Assembly (NCBI GenBank): GCA_024362935.1
Contig: JANCRA010000008.1
Span: 33,884,557-33,948,556, forward strand
DNA from: Setophaga petechia
Taxonomy: Eukaryota; Chordata; Aves; Passeriformes; Parulidae
DNA: 64,000 nucleotides
Direction: 5' to 3'
Both the position numbers and the translations under genes were made by a program. This document shows positions 11,938 to 24,778 of the stretch, piece by piece. The first letter of the stretch is position 1, and every line of letters starts with the position of its first letter. Below the pieces are notes generated by a model that made no database searches, was not told the DNA's origin, and saw only the letters and a program-made list of their open reading frames with translations.

Positions 11938-13246
11938 TTCAGCAAAAAGAATGTATTCTTGAGATATAGATTTTAAATGTCTGTTAAACATTTTTTCATT
12001 TTGATGATGTAAGGAGTAGAAATGTAGATTTGTAACATCAGTCTAGCTTTCACAGAGGATCATCAAATTTCATGAATAATCCTATAAAATGTATTAACAT
12101 TAGAAATATCATGTTTCCATCAGGACAGATGATGCAGAAGTTGAGCAATTTCAAGAGAAAAAAAGGCCTAAACTGTACTGATCCAATTCATATTTCATTG
12201 AGAATTCCTGTCAGTCCTTCTTTTTCACAGCATTACAAAATTAGCAGACTAATGGAATTTATTTTATGTGCATTTGCATTTTATAAAAGGCCTTGGTAAA
12301 AATCCATGAAAGTTTTTTTGAAAGATTTCAGCTGTGTGGTTTGAATTTTAAGACATTTAATGACTGAAATCAGTGTTTGAAATACCAAAAATACCTATAA
12401 TGCACAGGCAACACGTTCACAGAGAGAAGTCTAATGAGGTATAGCAGGATGTCTAAGGGGATAAAGACTATGTTTCTATCCTAATGGTCTGAAAAAGGAT
12501 ATAAAAATGCTTAATATGTGTACATTTAGGAATGCATATATATACATATAAGTTGTTGACAGCAGTACAAATAGATTGAACCTAGAATTACAGAGTGAAA
12601 AATGAAAAGTGAGGGAAAATTAGCTTAAGAGATTTACTCAAGAGAGTTCAACTTCTGCAAAGTAGTAATTTAGAGTGAGTTGTCAGGGATGAGTAGAGTG
12701 AGGATGTGCAATAGCACACAGTGAACTGCACTTTGATAGCATGTTTATAGTTTGATACAGCACCAGAGTTCTGCTCTGGTTAACACAGTGGAGGCTGATA
12801 CCATAAAATACGGAATATCAGTACAGCTTTTTTATAATTACAGTATGCTTTATTGAGAGACTGCTGTACACTCTTTAATACAAGTTTAGCACAAATAAAC
12901 CAAAGGAGATCATAAAATAGTGATAGAATCAACTTATAGTGGCACAAATTCATTTTAAAAGGAAAATCATAATGCTAGGGTGTTTAAGAGGGAAATATTT
13001 AAAATTTATTTGGTAGATGAGAATATGGGAAAGAGTTTAGTGGTCTTTTGTACTGGATTTAAATGTAAAATAGTGAAAATGAAGAAAATGTGCATTATTG
13101 ACATAAATGAAATACACCTGTCTTCCATGGAAAAGAATTTAAGAGTTATGAAAAAAAATTTTGAGCTTAATCATATAGCTCAGGGTATAATTTTTCAATG
13201 AGCGCATTGGGTTGAACAGAAGAGGATTTCTGTCCTGCAACTCTGC

Positions 13247-13773
13247 TGCAGTGGTTTAAAGTCAGCATGGAAATAGACTCCAAGTAAGTCCTCCCTCTTC
13301 TCTCTGCCTTCCTCCAGTGAGAGAGAGCCAAAGGCAGAGGCTGTGGTTTAGACAACCATCCACTGTTAAGGACCAATGGGATAAGGTATCAACAGTAACA
13401 GCAACAATGTCAATAACAAAAGTATATGCAAGAGGGGGTGAATTACAGACAAAAAGGTTCTCAGCATCCCAACAAGTTCCATATGGCTGCCCAGACAAAA
13501 ACAACACGGTGGATGATTCCACAGCCTGGCAGTGACACACGGTTTTCCCAAGAAAAAGGCAAGATGGTGGACATTTCTGGCATCCCCTGAGATTATGAAA
13601 AACAGCAACAGACAAACACCCAAGCAGGACCCTCGAGGCTGCCCCACGCTGCACTGCTCCAGCCCCTCCAGTACCAGGCCCAGCAGCAATGATGAGGGTG
13701 CTATAGAATAGCAAAGTACCCATGCCCACGTGGCTCTGGGCTCCACCACTTCAAAGCACCAGTGAGCAAAACA
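13247..13773 (-). mobile_element. probable ERV LTR fragment, family unresolved
   Basis: A GC-richer block in AT-rich DNA. Read on the minus strand it ends in '...tttaaaccactgca', which resembles the 3' terminus of avian ERV LTRs, preceded by 'ccattggtcc' (inverted-CCAAT-like), 'aaccacagcctctgcc' and T-rich sequence. A TG start is possible at 13773 on the minus strand. I could not find a target-site duplication or an AATAAA in the expected place, so boundaries are tentative. The 155- and 127-codon minus-strand frames and the 72-codon plus frame here overlap one another and resemble no protein I know; I read them as non-coding. Confidence 0.5.
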
Positions 13774-15292
13774 GAATACCTGCCCAAAGTTTTGTTTGTG
13801 AATATTTAAGATAGCAGAAAAGCATTTTAAAATTCACAAAAATTAACTTGCAAAGTTAATATTATGTAAAAATGAACATCGGGAATACTCTGTACAAATA
13901 TGTCTCTCACTGGGCTTAAAAGAACTTCTGCATTCTGTCTTTTTCACTACAGGTCAGCCCACTGAAAAGTTCTGCCTATATTTCACTATATTTCAGTGAG
14001 TTTGGATCAGATCCTGGAGCAACTTAGTAATTTTTTTTAACTTCTGACCTCTTCAGTCTATGTTTTACTCATTAGTCAAACAGACAGATTACCATTATTA
14101 ATATTAATAGAAACCTTTCATCAGTATTACTCATAATGGTCTTTTGTGTGATAATATCAATATTCTTTTTCCTCTTCTAGGAAGGTGAAATACATTTCAA
14201 AAAATCAACAATTCTCTAGGGATCCAGAAATTTGAAATTCTACATAGTGCCCATGTGATGAAAAATGACCAAGAGTTTACTCCTGAACATGGCTATAAAT
14301 TGTTAAGGATTAGTCCTGGAGGTGTGAAATATGCAATTTTCAAAACAGTGTTTTAGACCATTCATTGCAAGTGTGGATGTATATATAGAAACTATAACTG
14401 GCACAAATATAGCCATAGGAGAGCCCTGGGAACAGTCTTTCATTCTGTATTACAATAATGTATCAGCATAGTAGTATAGTATTTTTCTGTTTCTGTAGTT
14501 ATGGCGATACTTTAGGGTTCACAAAATATACCAAGGAGATAGGCATACCTAGTGGATCTCCTCAGTCTAGTGGCTTTTAAGAGCACTATTCACTGAAATC
14601 ATTATTGCTATTATGAGTTTAACAAAAAGCTTTCCATTTGAAAATGGCCAGTATAAAGCAGAGGTAAAAAAAAAATTATTATGCTCTAATGGAGTGGACC
14701 CGGTCATCTTGCAACCTCATTTCTCATTCATTTTGATTGGTTATACATTTGAAAAACAGGCTCTTGTTCTGTTCCTTTTCTTGCTTGTTCCAGTTCTTCC
14801 CCCTTGATCTGATTAAGTGATTTAATGGATTCACTAACACAATGGGTGAGTAAAAAGACTGTATCAATTCAGGTTATGGGTACAGTCACTTAAGATGCAG
14901 ATATTGCTGTTGATTCTTCTAAGGGAGCTAAGTTCTCTTTTATGGGAGCTTAGCAGTGTTAGCATGGGTTACAGGTGTTTGGTTTTGTGGATAAAGGAAG
15001 AGTCTTTAATAATTTCTTTAAATCCCTCTAATCACAGTTTGGAATGTGGACATGAGCCACCTGTGCTCATCTCTCTAATGCATGGCGCGAAGATCTATCT
15101 GCTTGCTCAGTAGAGAGAATCTTTCTTTAATTAGAAATAACTTCACTAGGGTATTATATGCTGGATGCAAGGGCCCTTTTGCACAGTATTGTTCTTCCAT
15201 TTGAGATGAAAGCAGCTAGGGTAGCAGCATTACTCCACTGCTCCTCATAGATAAAACACTCGTGCTGCAGTGTGTCCAAAAGGCCAAAGCGT

Positions 15293-15307
15293 AGGGTGAG
15301 TCACCCT
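15293..15307. promoter_or_regulatory. palindromic AP-1/NF-E2-like site
   Basis: AGGGTGAGTCACCCT has 7-bp inverted arms around a central G and contains the AP-1 consensus TGAGTCA (15297-15303). GATA motifs occur nearby ('catagataaaac', 'agagataaaaat'). It lies in a locally GC-richer stretch. A motif match alone does not show function. Confidence 0.3.
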
Positions 15308-18300
15308 CGCTGGGCAAGCTGCGGTGAGCAGGGTTGGGAGCACCAAGCAGGCTTTCAACCTAAGGAAAACAAAAGGATGACCTGCAGCACAGGCCAAGAA
15401 CAAATTGAAATCAGTCTTAATGAGCGTTTTGTTCTCTTTAACAAATCATAGCAAAGGAAGGAGCTGTTAGGGCAAAGAGATAAAAATAGGACATAATTAT
15501 TGTCGTGCTTCCACTGTTTTTACACTGATTTTAGTATTACTTTGGTCTTCACACCAGCTCGTTTCTGTGTCTAAAGTAAATTAAAAGCAGATTAAGGCTG
15601 ATGCCGCCTATTTGTGTTGTGAACTTTTCTCAGGTCACTTTAGTTATTGAAATAAGTCATAATCTGTGTCTCTCTAGGGATAGGTATATGGCTGAGTTAC
15701 TCCTGAGCAATATTCTGAAATAAACTGGTACAGCTTTAAATTAATTCAAACAGAAACCAGACTCTTATCACTTTTATATTTTGATTTTGTAATTCACTAA
15801 CTTTATTAGAATTATTATGATTTTTATCAGTGCTAATGGTTGATGATTGTTTTGCTAATGATTCAAAATAGCCTGTTCTGATTATTGAGAGGTGTTGGGA
15901 AGAATAAAAATGTTTTTAAAAATCTCAAAATTTGGATGAAATTTAACTTTTTGGTGTGGGATGCCTTTTTAACCCATTAAATGATTTGTAGTTTTTATGG
16001 TTATGCAGTTAGGACTTGAACTATCATCAAAATTTAGGGCTATGCATTCATGTTTTTTTGTTAAACATTTGACAATGCCCCAGAATCATTGACTTGCACA
16101 GGTTTGGATTAAACTTTCTTCTCTGATTTTGTCAGAAAATTCTACTTCCAGATCAGGAAGTCCATCCAGGGTCTTGTAAATGATCATTATATGTTTGACT
16201 TGTTTATTTACTTTTCTTCATTATTGTTTTCTGTTCTTCAATATTTGCTGCTTGAGAAAAGAGAAGTCCACAAATACTCAGGTTGCATGTGCTGTGTGTA
16301 TTTGTATGTCTAAGATGTCAATGAGCATGAAGAAAAAAGATAAATTGATTTTTTTTTTTTAAGAGTATTTATTGGCCATTACCACTATGCAAAGAATACA
16401 AAATCATACCTTGTAAACATGAGGCAAAGGAAGAAAACACAATCTGTTCTGACAGAGTATTTTTCCAGTATTTTGAAATTCAAGGTTGCAGAACATTGAT
16501 GGAGATGAATTCTTTGACTTGGTTTTTCAGTGTTAGATAAAATAATGAACTGCAATATAATTTACATTTTTTCAAACCAAGGTAAAAATGCTGTGGTTGA
16601 AATTGTGAGGGGAAGGTCTGCTGTGCACAGAAAATATGTTGTGCCTCCAATTGTGTGCTCCTGTTCCGGTGCCAGTATCTGTCTGGACATTGAGGGGACA
16701 GTAGATGGGAGGTGGATTCTTAATTATTGATCAGTGACAAAGACAGAATATTTGTCTTAAGGTCTGGCATGCTGTGGGAAGTGATGACTACTACCAGGGA
16801 GCACAGGAAATATAAACCTGGGTAGATTGACAGAACCTGGAGTTCACTAGTTACAGGTACAGAAAACACTTCATTGTGGAAAGTATCCAAACCAGGCAGC
16901 TACCAGTCTGTCTTACCAGCAGTTTTCTGAGGGGAAAACTTGTTGGAAAAATTACAATTTCTGACTGGAATTTCTATCACATTGAAGTGGCTATAAAAGT
17001 ATTTTCAATAGCTCTGAGGTCTGGGATTAAGGTTTATGTGTGAGATGGCTTACAGAAAGACACCTCTGCTAAGGAGTCATAGGCAGTGGTTACCAAACAT
17101 GTAACTTCTAAGACCATTAATTACTTTTAATGGCCATTAAGTACTGTTGTGTGCTTGGTATGAAGTACAAGTTGCAGCTGACTATGTATGGTATGCTGGC
17201 ACAAAGACAGTGCCTGTGTGTAGGACAGAACTTGAACTGCAGGTCCCAGTGGAAGCTACAGAAAGATATGTGTATTTTCCTTCAGGAAACTCCACATACG
17301 CCAATAGGAAAAGATGAAACTGAATTTTTGTCCTTTTGACAACATAACTTGAGAGGATATGCCTTCATGGAAGCCACAGAAGGGTATGCAATATAGAATA
17401 GTGCTAACAAGATGGTGTAAAACTAGCTAGTTTGTGTCTCATAGAGATCTATTTGTGGAGTCACAAAAACAGGATCAACTACCTCAGTATAAACTGTAGC
17501 CTGATGCTGCCATAACTTGAATTTATCTCTTATACTTCTCCATTTGTTTAAGATTGTATTAATTATTTATGTATAGATGTATTAGGACAGTAACAAGCCA
17601 TTTTATTACATTGTTGTAATAGTTAGTTCCTGCCTATTTCTTTTCTATCTGAATGTACAGATATATTTTTCACCTACAATAAAGGAAACATGCTTTGCAC
17701 AAACAATGAGTATTTATCTTCCAACTGTATACAGGAAATTTTCAGCTAGCTCATCTGAACTGCTTAATTTCTTCATTAATAGGTACCTTTTCTTCTGCAT
17801 CTCAGAATGTCTGTTCAGCAGTCATTGATTAAGAAGATGGAATTTTTTTCCTGTATTCAAACTAATCTTCGCATAGGTTTTTATTGTCAAAATTCATTAA
17901 TGAAGGCTTTATATTTACATTTACATGCCTAAAGCTAGTCATTCTAGATACTCAGCTGCCTATTTAGATATCTGAGTATCTTAGAAAATCTGGTCCATGA
18001 ACTTCACAACTTCACCAACTAACTATGCTGAGAGAAATTGCAAACCTGGAACAAGAACAAGATTTTAAGAATTTCCAAATCAAGAATTTCCAAAAGTCAT
18101 GTTTTGTACTGTGAGTAAATAAACAAATATACGCTTGTAATATCATTAATTGTTATTTTTCTTATTATGATCCCTAAATCTTTAAGATTTTGACACTATT
18201 TGCTTCTCAAACTGTAACTAAAACCCAAACATATTATTAATAGAAAGGCAAGTGAAACTAGCCTTAAACTCTAGGCCTCTTCAAGGCCTCATCTTCCCAC

Positions 18301-19441
18301 TGTATTTCTCAGGGCAAGTAGAACATAACAGTATGCCTGTGGAAGAATGTGGGAATATTTTGAGAGCACTTAAAAAACCCCATAATTTTTTTTGCCATCC
18401 CTTTTGCAAACCATCAAAACAACTGCGATTCACACTTCAGATATTTCTATAGTCTGTCTGATCAGTTTCACTGAAAACAATTAATCCATATCTTCCTGGT
18501 CATTTCTTTGAGTTTTAGAGCTGCTAATCATATCCTGGCATCTTTTTTAAGCATGTAGAAACTCCTTTCCATCACCTTACCAGATCAAGGCCCATCGTCA
18601 CATGATGTAGAATCTTAGTAATTATAAGTTTAATAATTGTTTTCTGAGAGACTCATAAACTCTCGTTCCCCTAGAATGTCTTCAATTCTCAACTTCAGTG
18701 TTGCCCAGATAGAGAGGAAGAGTCTGCATTTTAATTCTGATGCTAAATATTCAACCTCTTTTGAGTATTTGTTACTGAATCCATCCAACACTGCAGCCTT
18801 TTGCATTAGGACAGCGAGAGGCTGAGAGAGAGGCTCAACAAGACTTTTTTGAGTCATGAAGCAAGACTGTGGTAGAAAAGCAAGAGAAAGCCAGAACTGT
18901 TGCAGGTAATTACAATTCCATTAAAACTGAGGCTGATAAAAATAAATTTTTAAAAACCCTCATAATTTGTGTTTAAGAGTTGTTATATAAAATAGAAAAA
19001 ATAGGGAATCATTCATGATGGAGAAGCCCTCTCCAATTTCTCAAAAATCTATTGTGGGTTTGTTTTGTTCTTATTAACTTCTCTCTCTGTTTGCTTTTAA
19101 AATGTAGGAAAACACGTAAAGCATTGATTTTTAGTATGGAACTGTACTTGATTGCACATCCTCACTTTTCCATTCATGGCTGTCATTGTGGATGTTTTGG
19201 TGGATCTTGAAAGTGTGTGAACAGCAGGTTGCCCCTTGCTAAGCAGCCCTTGTGGATATGGTGGGTGTTGGGGGTCAGCAGCCACCTACCAAAACCCAGC
19301 AACTATAAGAGCTGAGCCTGGTCTGTGACAGGCAAGAGTAGTTTGATTCCTTCAATTTACACTGGATATCCTGAAAATAGATCTGGCTCTTTTTAGAGCA
19401 GATGAGCTGTAGAGAACATCAGTGGAAATGGAAACCAGCAT

Positions 19442-19501
19442 GAGACAGACTTGCATTAAATAGCTTTATAGGAGGCAGATTTGTATTAAATAGCTTTATA
19501 G
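19442..19501. repeat. two-copy tandem repeat, 30-bp unit
   Basis: Two adjacent units share TTGCATTAAATAGCTTTATA / TTGTATTAAATAGCTTTATA with a 30-bp period, preceded by CAGAC / CAGAT. Only a few substitutions separate them, so the duplication is fairly recent. Confidence 0.8.
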
Positions 19502-20369
19502 AAGAATGCAGTACACGCTACTGAAATCAACTAGTGCTGTCATTCTTTATATCTGCTTCAAAATCATTGGTATCAGTATGGGGGTTTTTTGCAGATTGTA
19601 AAGAATGAGGATGTTCCATATCTTTTATAGCTCAAGGATACGTATTTTTAGTTGTAAGAATTAATGATTCACATAAAATATTGTTACCAAAAAGTGCACT
19701 TCAGAATAAAAACTCTGCAATTGGCACTGAATTATTATTGTACTCTGTCTAGCAGTGTACATGTCCCATTTTTCTGTAGGATAAGTACTAAATCCATAGA
19801 GTGCTTAGTTTACTGATTTCCCACTGCCTACTGAATATTGATTTTTTTTTAAAGTGTTGATACTAGATTAGAAAACCCTAAGTGTAGTCTTCCAGTACTT
19901 GAAATTTCAAATTTTAAAGTGTTCTTTGTCTTGATGGACTCACTTTCAAACCTTCTTTCATTTTCAATGTAATTTAATTGCTAGGTATTAGACACTGTAT
20001 CTGTCTGGCCATGTGTCAGCAGCTGCAAATTAGCCACTTAGACATCTAACCACGAATATTTTCACCTGCAGTTCACTGCATGCACTAGGACGACATTTTC
20101 TTTTGTAGGAAGAGTATTAATTATAGAGGCCTGACTGAGACCCAGATAAAAGGTTTTTCTTCTTTTAAGTGTTAGCTTTTAAAGACAGCAGTAGGCAATT
20201 GCACTAAAATTCACAGGAAATGAACCACAAAATTGGGACATGGAGTCTGGGAAAACAAGCTGTATTTATTTTCCCTGTTACCTAGAAGTGAATGTGGAAT
20301 TGTATTTTTAATATTTATTTGCCAGACCAGTTTTGAGGATGAAACATTTTTTTCACTGGTGCTGTTTCA

Positions 20370-20660
20370 CTGATAGATCTGGATACAGGGCTCAGCTCCA
20401 GATTTCTGTCTGCTCACCCAGAGGAGCTTGGAGATATTTCTGATGTTGTGGTTCCAGCCCCTGGGCAAAGCAATCATGGACTCAGTGACCCCAGACCTCC
20501 CTGGCCCTTTGCCTCCCGTTTGCCTCCTCACAGAATGCACTTCACAAACGTGGTGCAATGTCTTGGCCCTCAGCATTACTGTAGCTCTAGCAGTGATCCC
20601 TGCATAGGGCTGTCATGCAGACAGGCGTCCGTGCTTCCGCTGCGGTGCAGCAAGGGGTAA
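20370..20660. other. GC-richer patch, unexplained
   Basis: The sequence from 'ggctcagctccag' to 'ctgcggtgcagcaagg' is clearly richer in G and C than its surroundings and keeps several CpGs. Open frames of about 70 codons run on both strands (20448-20660 plus, 20367-20576 minus), typical of chance in GC-rich DNA. It could be an unrecognised old repeat, a conserved non-coding element or part of a non-coding exon. Confidence 0.3.
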
Positions 20661-21127
20661 CTTGGGTGCCTCTTTCTGAGTGAAAATTTTCACTATTCTT
20701 TTTTTGCTGAAAGTACCATTTACAGGAGAATGCATTTGGCACAGCGGAGCTGATGAAGCTTTTGTTTTCCCTGCAGGAGAGAAAGGGATTTTGAAGATGT
20801 CACATACTGTTCAAGCAGGACATGCTGGTCTACACTTCACTAAATGATCTCTCCTGTTAGCTATATCAGCCACAATGTGATTCACTAATTTAACAAGTCT
20901 AAGAGAGCAAGAAAAGTGAGGTGGAAAAAATACAGAGCAGAGATTACCACATGCAAATCATTGCTGCTTCTCTAGAAGGTCAGTCTGTACTTAACCGTAA
21001 TCAGCATCTCCTCTTTGCCACACCTATCACTGCCCTATGGATTGTATTTAGCAAAAGAAAACTCAAAAATGCACACACTTGCAAATGAATAACTCTTGGA
21101 AATATATATAAAATAAAGCTTTCCCGC

Positions 21128-21235
21128 ACATATACACATACCTATATAAAAGTACATATATGTGTGTGTGTATGTATATATATTTTAAAAAAAATAACAT
21201 ATAGCTATATGTGAATATATAAAAACCTCCTATAA
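21128..21235. repeat. AT/GT-rich microsatellite region
   Basis: Interrupted (TA)n, (TG)n and (CA)n runs, for example TATATGTGTGTGTGTATGTA followed by TATATATTTT and an A8 run. Low-complexity sequence, likely length-variable. Confidence 0.8.
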
Positions 21236-23740
21236 AGGGAGATTATTACATACAGACATATGGTATATAAGAGTGAATATACAGATTTGTTAGTACATAT
21301 AGAGCTATTAACATATGAAATATTTATAGAATTATTACAATTATTGTTATTCTAGACATGTAATTTTCAAAATGCTTCCCTGAGTTTTCACACTGCTTTC
21401 ATCTTATTACCTAGTGAGCTGCTGCTTTTGATGTTGGCACACTTCATATTTTTCAATTTGATGTTTGGACTTAAAGTAAGGTTTCTGCATATGCTGAAAC
21501 CATTCACATTGACCTTTTAACAATAATATAATTTCTAGAATCATTATTCACTGACCATGTTTTTTGCCAGTAAGGGAAAATCTTTACTGACCTTACATTG
21601 AGAAAGGCCAGGGTTATCTCTTGTTAAGCCATGAACTCCTAATTTAAATTTGTAATGTTTTACACAGAGACACTTTGAAAGAGAAATGATCTTTTTGTGT
21701 ATGCTGTACAGTAACTCTAATGAAGCTAAATTGCACAGGGAAACATATTGGCCTGTAGGAAATCAGCAATAATGTTGGGGTTTGCATAACTGAAGCAGAA
21801 TGCACCCCTGGAGAGGTGCAGGCTGTACCTGGCAGCCTGCTGCAAACGGCACACTGATGGATGATGGATGGTTGCCCATGGGAGAAAGCAAAGAATGAAA
21901 GATGTTCATACACCAGCACAAAGTTGTATCATATGGCAGCACCTGTGAAGGGAGAGTGGAGTGTGTATCTTATCCTGCTTCCTCTTCTCATGCCCACTCC
22001 AAAACACCTTGCTGGTGTGAGAAACCTAAACCATATTGTCATGAAATGCCTTCTGTAGGTTCTGTCTTTAGAAAAAGAGGGGTTGACTTACATGGGATTT
22101 GGTTTTCTTCCTTAGAACTCACAATTTGAATAAAATTATTAACTTAAGGCTAAGGTTCTGCGTGGAAGCTCAAAGCCTAAGTTTTTGAAGATCAAACACT
22201 TGCATGATGGGGGAAAAAAAGGAAAGAGAATTAGATACTGATATGCTTGTGTGAGGAATTAAAACCTAGATGTTCTGGGGGTCTTTTTTTAAGTTTACTG
22301 TTTCTACATTTGTCATAAGACTGAATACTAGGAACAAGGAGAGAAAAGGGGGAAGAATTACACGTGTGGCTATATTCCCTGGTTATTTTGACTCAGTGAG
22401 GATGACTAAACAAATTTGGAATTTTCTGTAACTTTAATGGAGGTTCTTTATGTATATGGAAAAATGGGTAACTCCTTCCATGAGAACCAACAGGTAAATT
22501 TCTTCACTCTCTTCATTATTTGTCCTCAATTCTCAAGAAATCCTTTTTGGACATGTCAGCCTAATTACTTCTGTACATTTTAAAATTGAAAGCATAGATC
22601 CCCTTGGTAGATTTATGATAGTTAAATGTCTCAATCTTTTCAAAAAAGGCTGAATAAGGACTTTTTATTTTGAATTATGGTATTGCATTGGATGATGCAG
22701 AATAAAATTTTACCATTTATTTTAAAGGATTGCCAAATATTGTTTGCTAGATATTTTTATATCACTCCATTAAAATAAGTTTTTAGAGTAAAATGAGGGG
22801 CTGTGATTGATCAAGTCTTAATCTACCTATTCATTATATATCTGAGGGCAAGATTAAACTGCAGTCCTGGCAACGGGAAAAGCTTCCTTAATAATTTTCT
22901 TAAACTGGAGAGTTGTACATCAGATGCTGATACAGTATCACCTCACAAGGCTTCATATACTGGTCTGCTGAGCTTTCTGGGTGAACCAAGAAAGAAGCAT
23001 AATGATTTATGCATTCTCTTATTCACATGTCAGCACTGAAAGAGACGATTCTCACCCGCTGAAATCATTCCTAACTCCTGGTCCTAATCTATCCCCAGGA
23101 ATATGTGCAAAATTTCATAACTCTTTAAAAAGTCAGGCCCCAGTGATTGTCCTTCTATTTTTTACTTGAGAAATTATGATAAAATTTGTAGTATTCCCTG
23201 GACTGCAGATTTTAAAAATTAATTTCTTTCATGTGAAGACCTCACATACCTCCTCCAGCAGACACCTCTCCTGATCACCATCCCACACTAAGGAGAGAAA
23301 TTGGTCTAGGGGTTTTTTTGGATGATGAAATGTTGTGATTAAATTGCTTAATAAGTCAGAAGAAAGCTTACAGTTGGTATTTTCCTCTCAAGGATGACTT
23401 TAAAATTCTCCTTGCATAAGCATGAGGTCCTACATGTCTAAAACAGTGATATGCAATTTGTTGTAGTAAGCTTTGCAGAATTTTAGGTACACTTATTTCC
23501 TTCAAGAATACAATTATTCTTCTTTCTGTTCCTCAAATATCTATTAAAATAATATTTAGGAAAAGTATTGAAACCAGGATAAGGGAGTTTTCTTTCATAG
23601 ATCCTGAGTCTTTGTGGAATATGAATCAACGAAAATTATTGTTATGGATACACTAGAAATTTCTATCAGTATTCCAAAGGATATTTCTCTACACTGAACT
23701 GTGTTCTTTTGTTTCTGAAAGAATATTTGAATAAGAAAGT

Positions 23741-23902
23741 CATAGAATTATCGAGGTTGGAAGAGATCTTCAAGATCATCCAGTCCAACTACGCACCCAG
23801 CACTATCACTGAAACCCCTAAATCACTAAAGCATCACTCAGTACTAGATCCAGATGCCTCTTGAACATCTCCAGGGATGGCAACTCCACCAACTCTGTGG
23901 CC
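23741..23902 (-). mobile_element. CR1 LINE, segment 1 of 3 (3' end)
   Basis: Plus-strand 'catagaattatcgaggttgg' followed by 'atcatccagtccaac' and 'ctccagggatggcaactcca' is the complement of a CR1 3' UTR. The element stops abruptly at GTGGCC (23897-23902) where an LTR begins, and resumes at 24558. Together with 24558-24778 and 25694-25910 it makes one CR1 copy of roughly 600 bp split by two insertions. Confidence 0.9.
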
Positions 23903-24557
23903 TGTAGCAGTGTGCTTTTGATTGTAATGCATTTCTATCAGTCAGTTTTATAATCTTTCCTATTTTGCACTGTTATAGCATATTTTATTATTGATGGATT
24001 AGTTCCTTTCCCCCCTGTGTTATTGGTTTTCCCCTAGCTGTCCATCTCTCCAAAGATCTTCCCCTGTTCCCTGTTCCTCCTCCTATTGAATGTCAATCCT
24101 TCCCCAAGCCTGCCCCTTTTTCTAGAAACTTGTCTATCAATTTTATATCCTTCGAAACTCCATTGGTTTGTTGAAATTATTCTCCTCCCCTGCAGTCCCC
24201 TATTGATTTAAACATTGTATTCCCCGCCTTGTGTTCCACCCTCAATTTCTCCCAATTGGTCAAAGATTGTATCCTCTGCTGGGACCTTCTCCCCCTTATA
24301 ATCTGATGCGTGCATTCGAGTTTGCCGAGTTTGCCGTTTCTGTCACTGAACCTCCGGATGTACACTTCTTTGGAAAGCATACAGAAGGCCTCCCACTGGT
24401 TCTTGTCCCTACCCTGGGCACAGTCTGCAGTGCACCTGTGCCATAGAGCTGCCGTGCCCTGCAGCTGCACCCTGGATCGGGCAGCTTTCTGGGGGCAGCC
24501 CGCCCGTGCTGTCAGTGCCGGGAGCTGCTCGGGCGGAAGAAATCTGGCACCGTGGCA
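23903..24557 (+). mobile_element. solo ERV LTR (ERVK-like), 655 bp, inserted in CR1
   Basis: The element starts TGTAGCAG and ends CGTGGCA, flanked by a perfect 6-bp duplication GTGGCC (23897-23902 and 24558-24563). A 6-bp duplication fits betaretrovirus-like (ERVK) integration. The left two thirds are pyrimidine-rich with CCAATTGG at 24252-24260 and a TATA-like TTATAAT at 24296-24302. The right third is GC- and CpG-rich, which suggests limited CpG decay. That order (U3, TATA, GC-rich R/U5) favours plus orientation, but no AATAAA follows the TATA, and one on the minus strand (complement of 23984-23989) leaves the opposite orientation possible. No internal retroviral sequence is present, so two LTRs have recombined to one. 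The 97-99-codon frames here are not viral genes. Confidence 0.82.
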
Positions 24558-24778
24558 GTGGCCAACCTATCCAATGTCTGAGCACCGTAACAGTATTTAT
24601 TTTTTCTAATATCTAACCTGAATATCCCATCTCAACTAAGGCTATTTCCTTTGGTTTTCTCACTTCAGGCATGGTAGAAGACGTGACTGCCGCCTGCTAC
24701 AACCTCCTCTCAAGGTGGTTGTAGAGAGCAATGTGATTCCCCTTGAGTTTCTTCTCAAGACTAAAAAAACCCAGCTCC
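24558..24778 (-). mobile_element. CR1 LINE, segment 2 of 3
   Basis: Beginning with the second GTGGCC copy, the plus strand reads 'aacctatccaatgtctgagc', 'tctaatatctaacctgaat', 'ctacaacctcctctcaagg', 'tggttgtagagagcaatgtg': the complement of the CR1 region directly following segment 1. It ends at GCTCC (24774-24778), where a second LTR begins. Some local change is visible ('gtaacagtatttattttttc' replaces the usual sequence). Confidence 0.9.

Larger units (their letters stand above)
8201..13246. other. intergenic, no gene seen
   Basis: About 5 kb of AT-rich sequence without recognised repeats. Frames up to 82 codons (8490-8738 plus; 10726-10968 minus) look like chance. Two small hairpins (11660-11683, 11911-11937) and a 21-base direct repeat pair (9851-9871 / 9901-9921) are listed separately. 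Confidence 0.5.
13774..23740. other. intergenic, no gene seen
   Basis: About 10 kb without recognised mobile elements. It holds a GC-richer segment with an AP-1-type palindrome (15180-15640), a 30-bp tandem duplication (19442-19501), a GC-richer patch (20370-20660) and an AT/GT microsatellite region (21128-21235). All frames are below 100 codons and none is recognisable. Confidence 0.5.

Noticed and set aside
13262..13749. 155- and 127-codon minus-strand frames
   Set aside because: Two overlapping frames of the same strand plus a plus-strand frame in an LTR-like block; leucine/serine-rich without recognisable domain or codon bias.
24177..24609. 97-99-codon frames as retroviral genes
   Set aside because: They sit within the bounds of a solo LTR defined by a 6-bp duplication and overlap in three frames.
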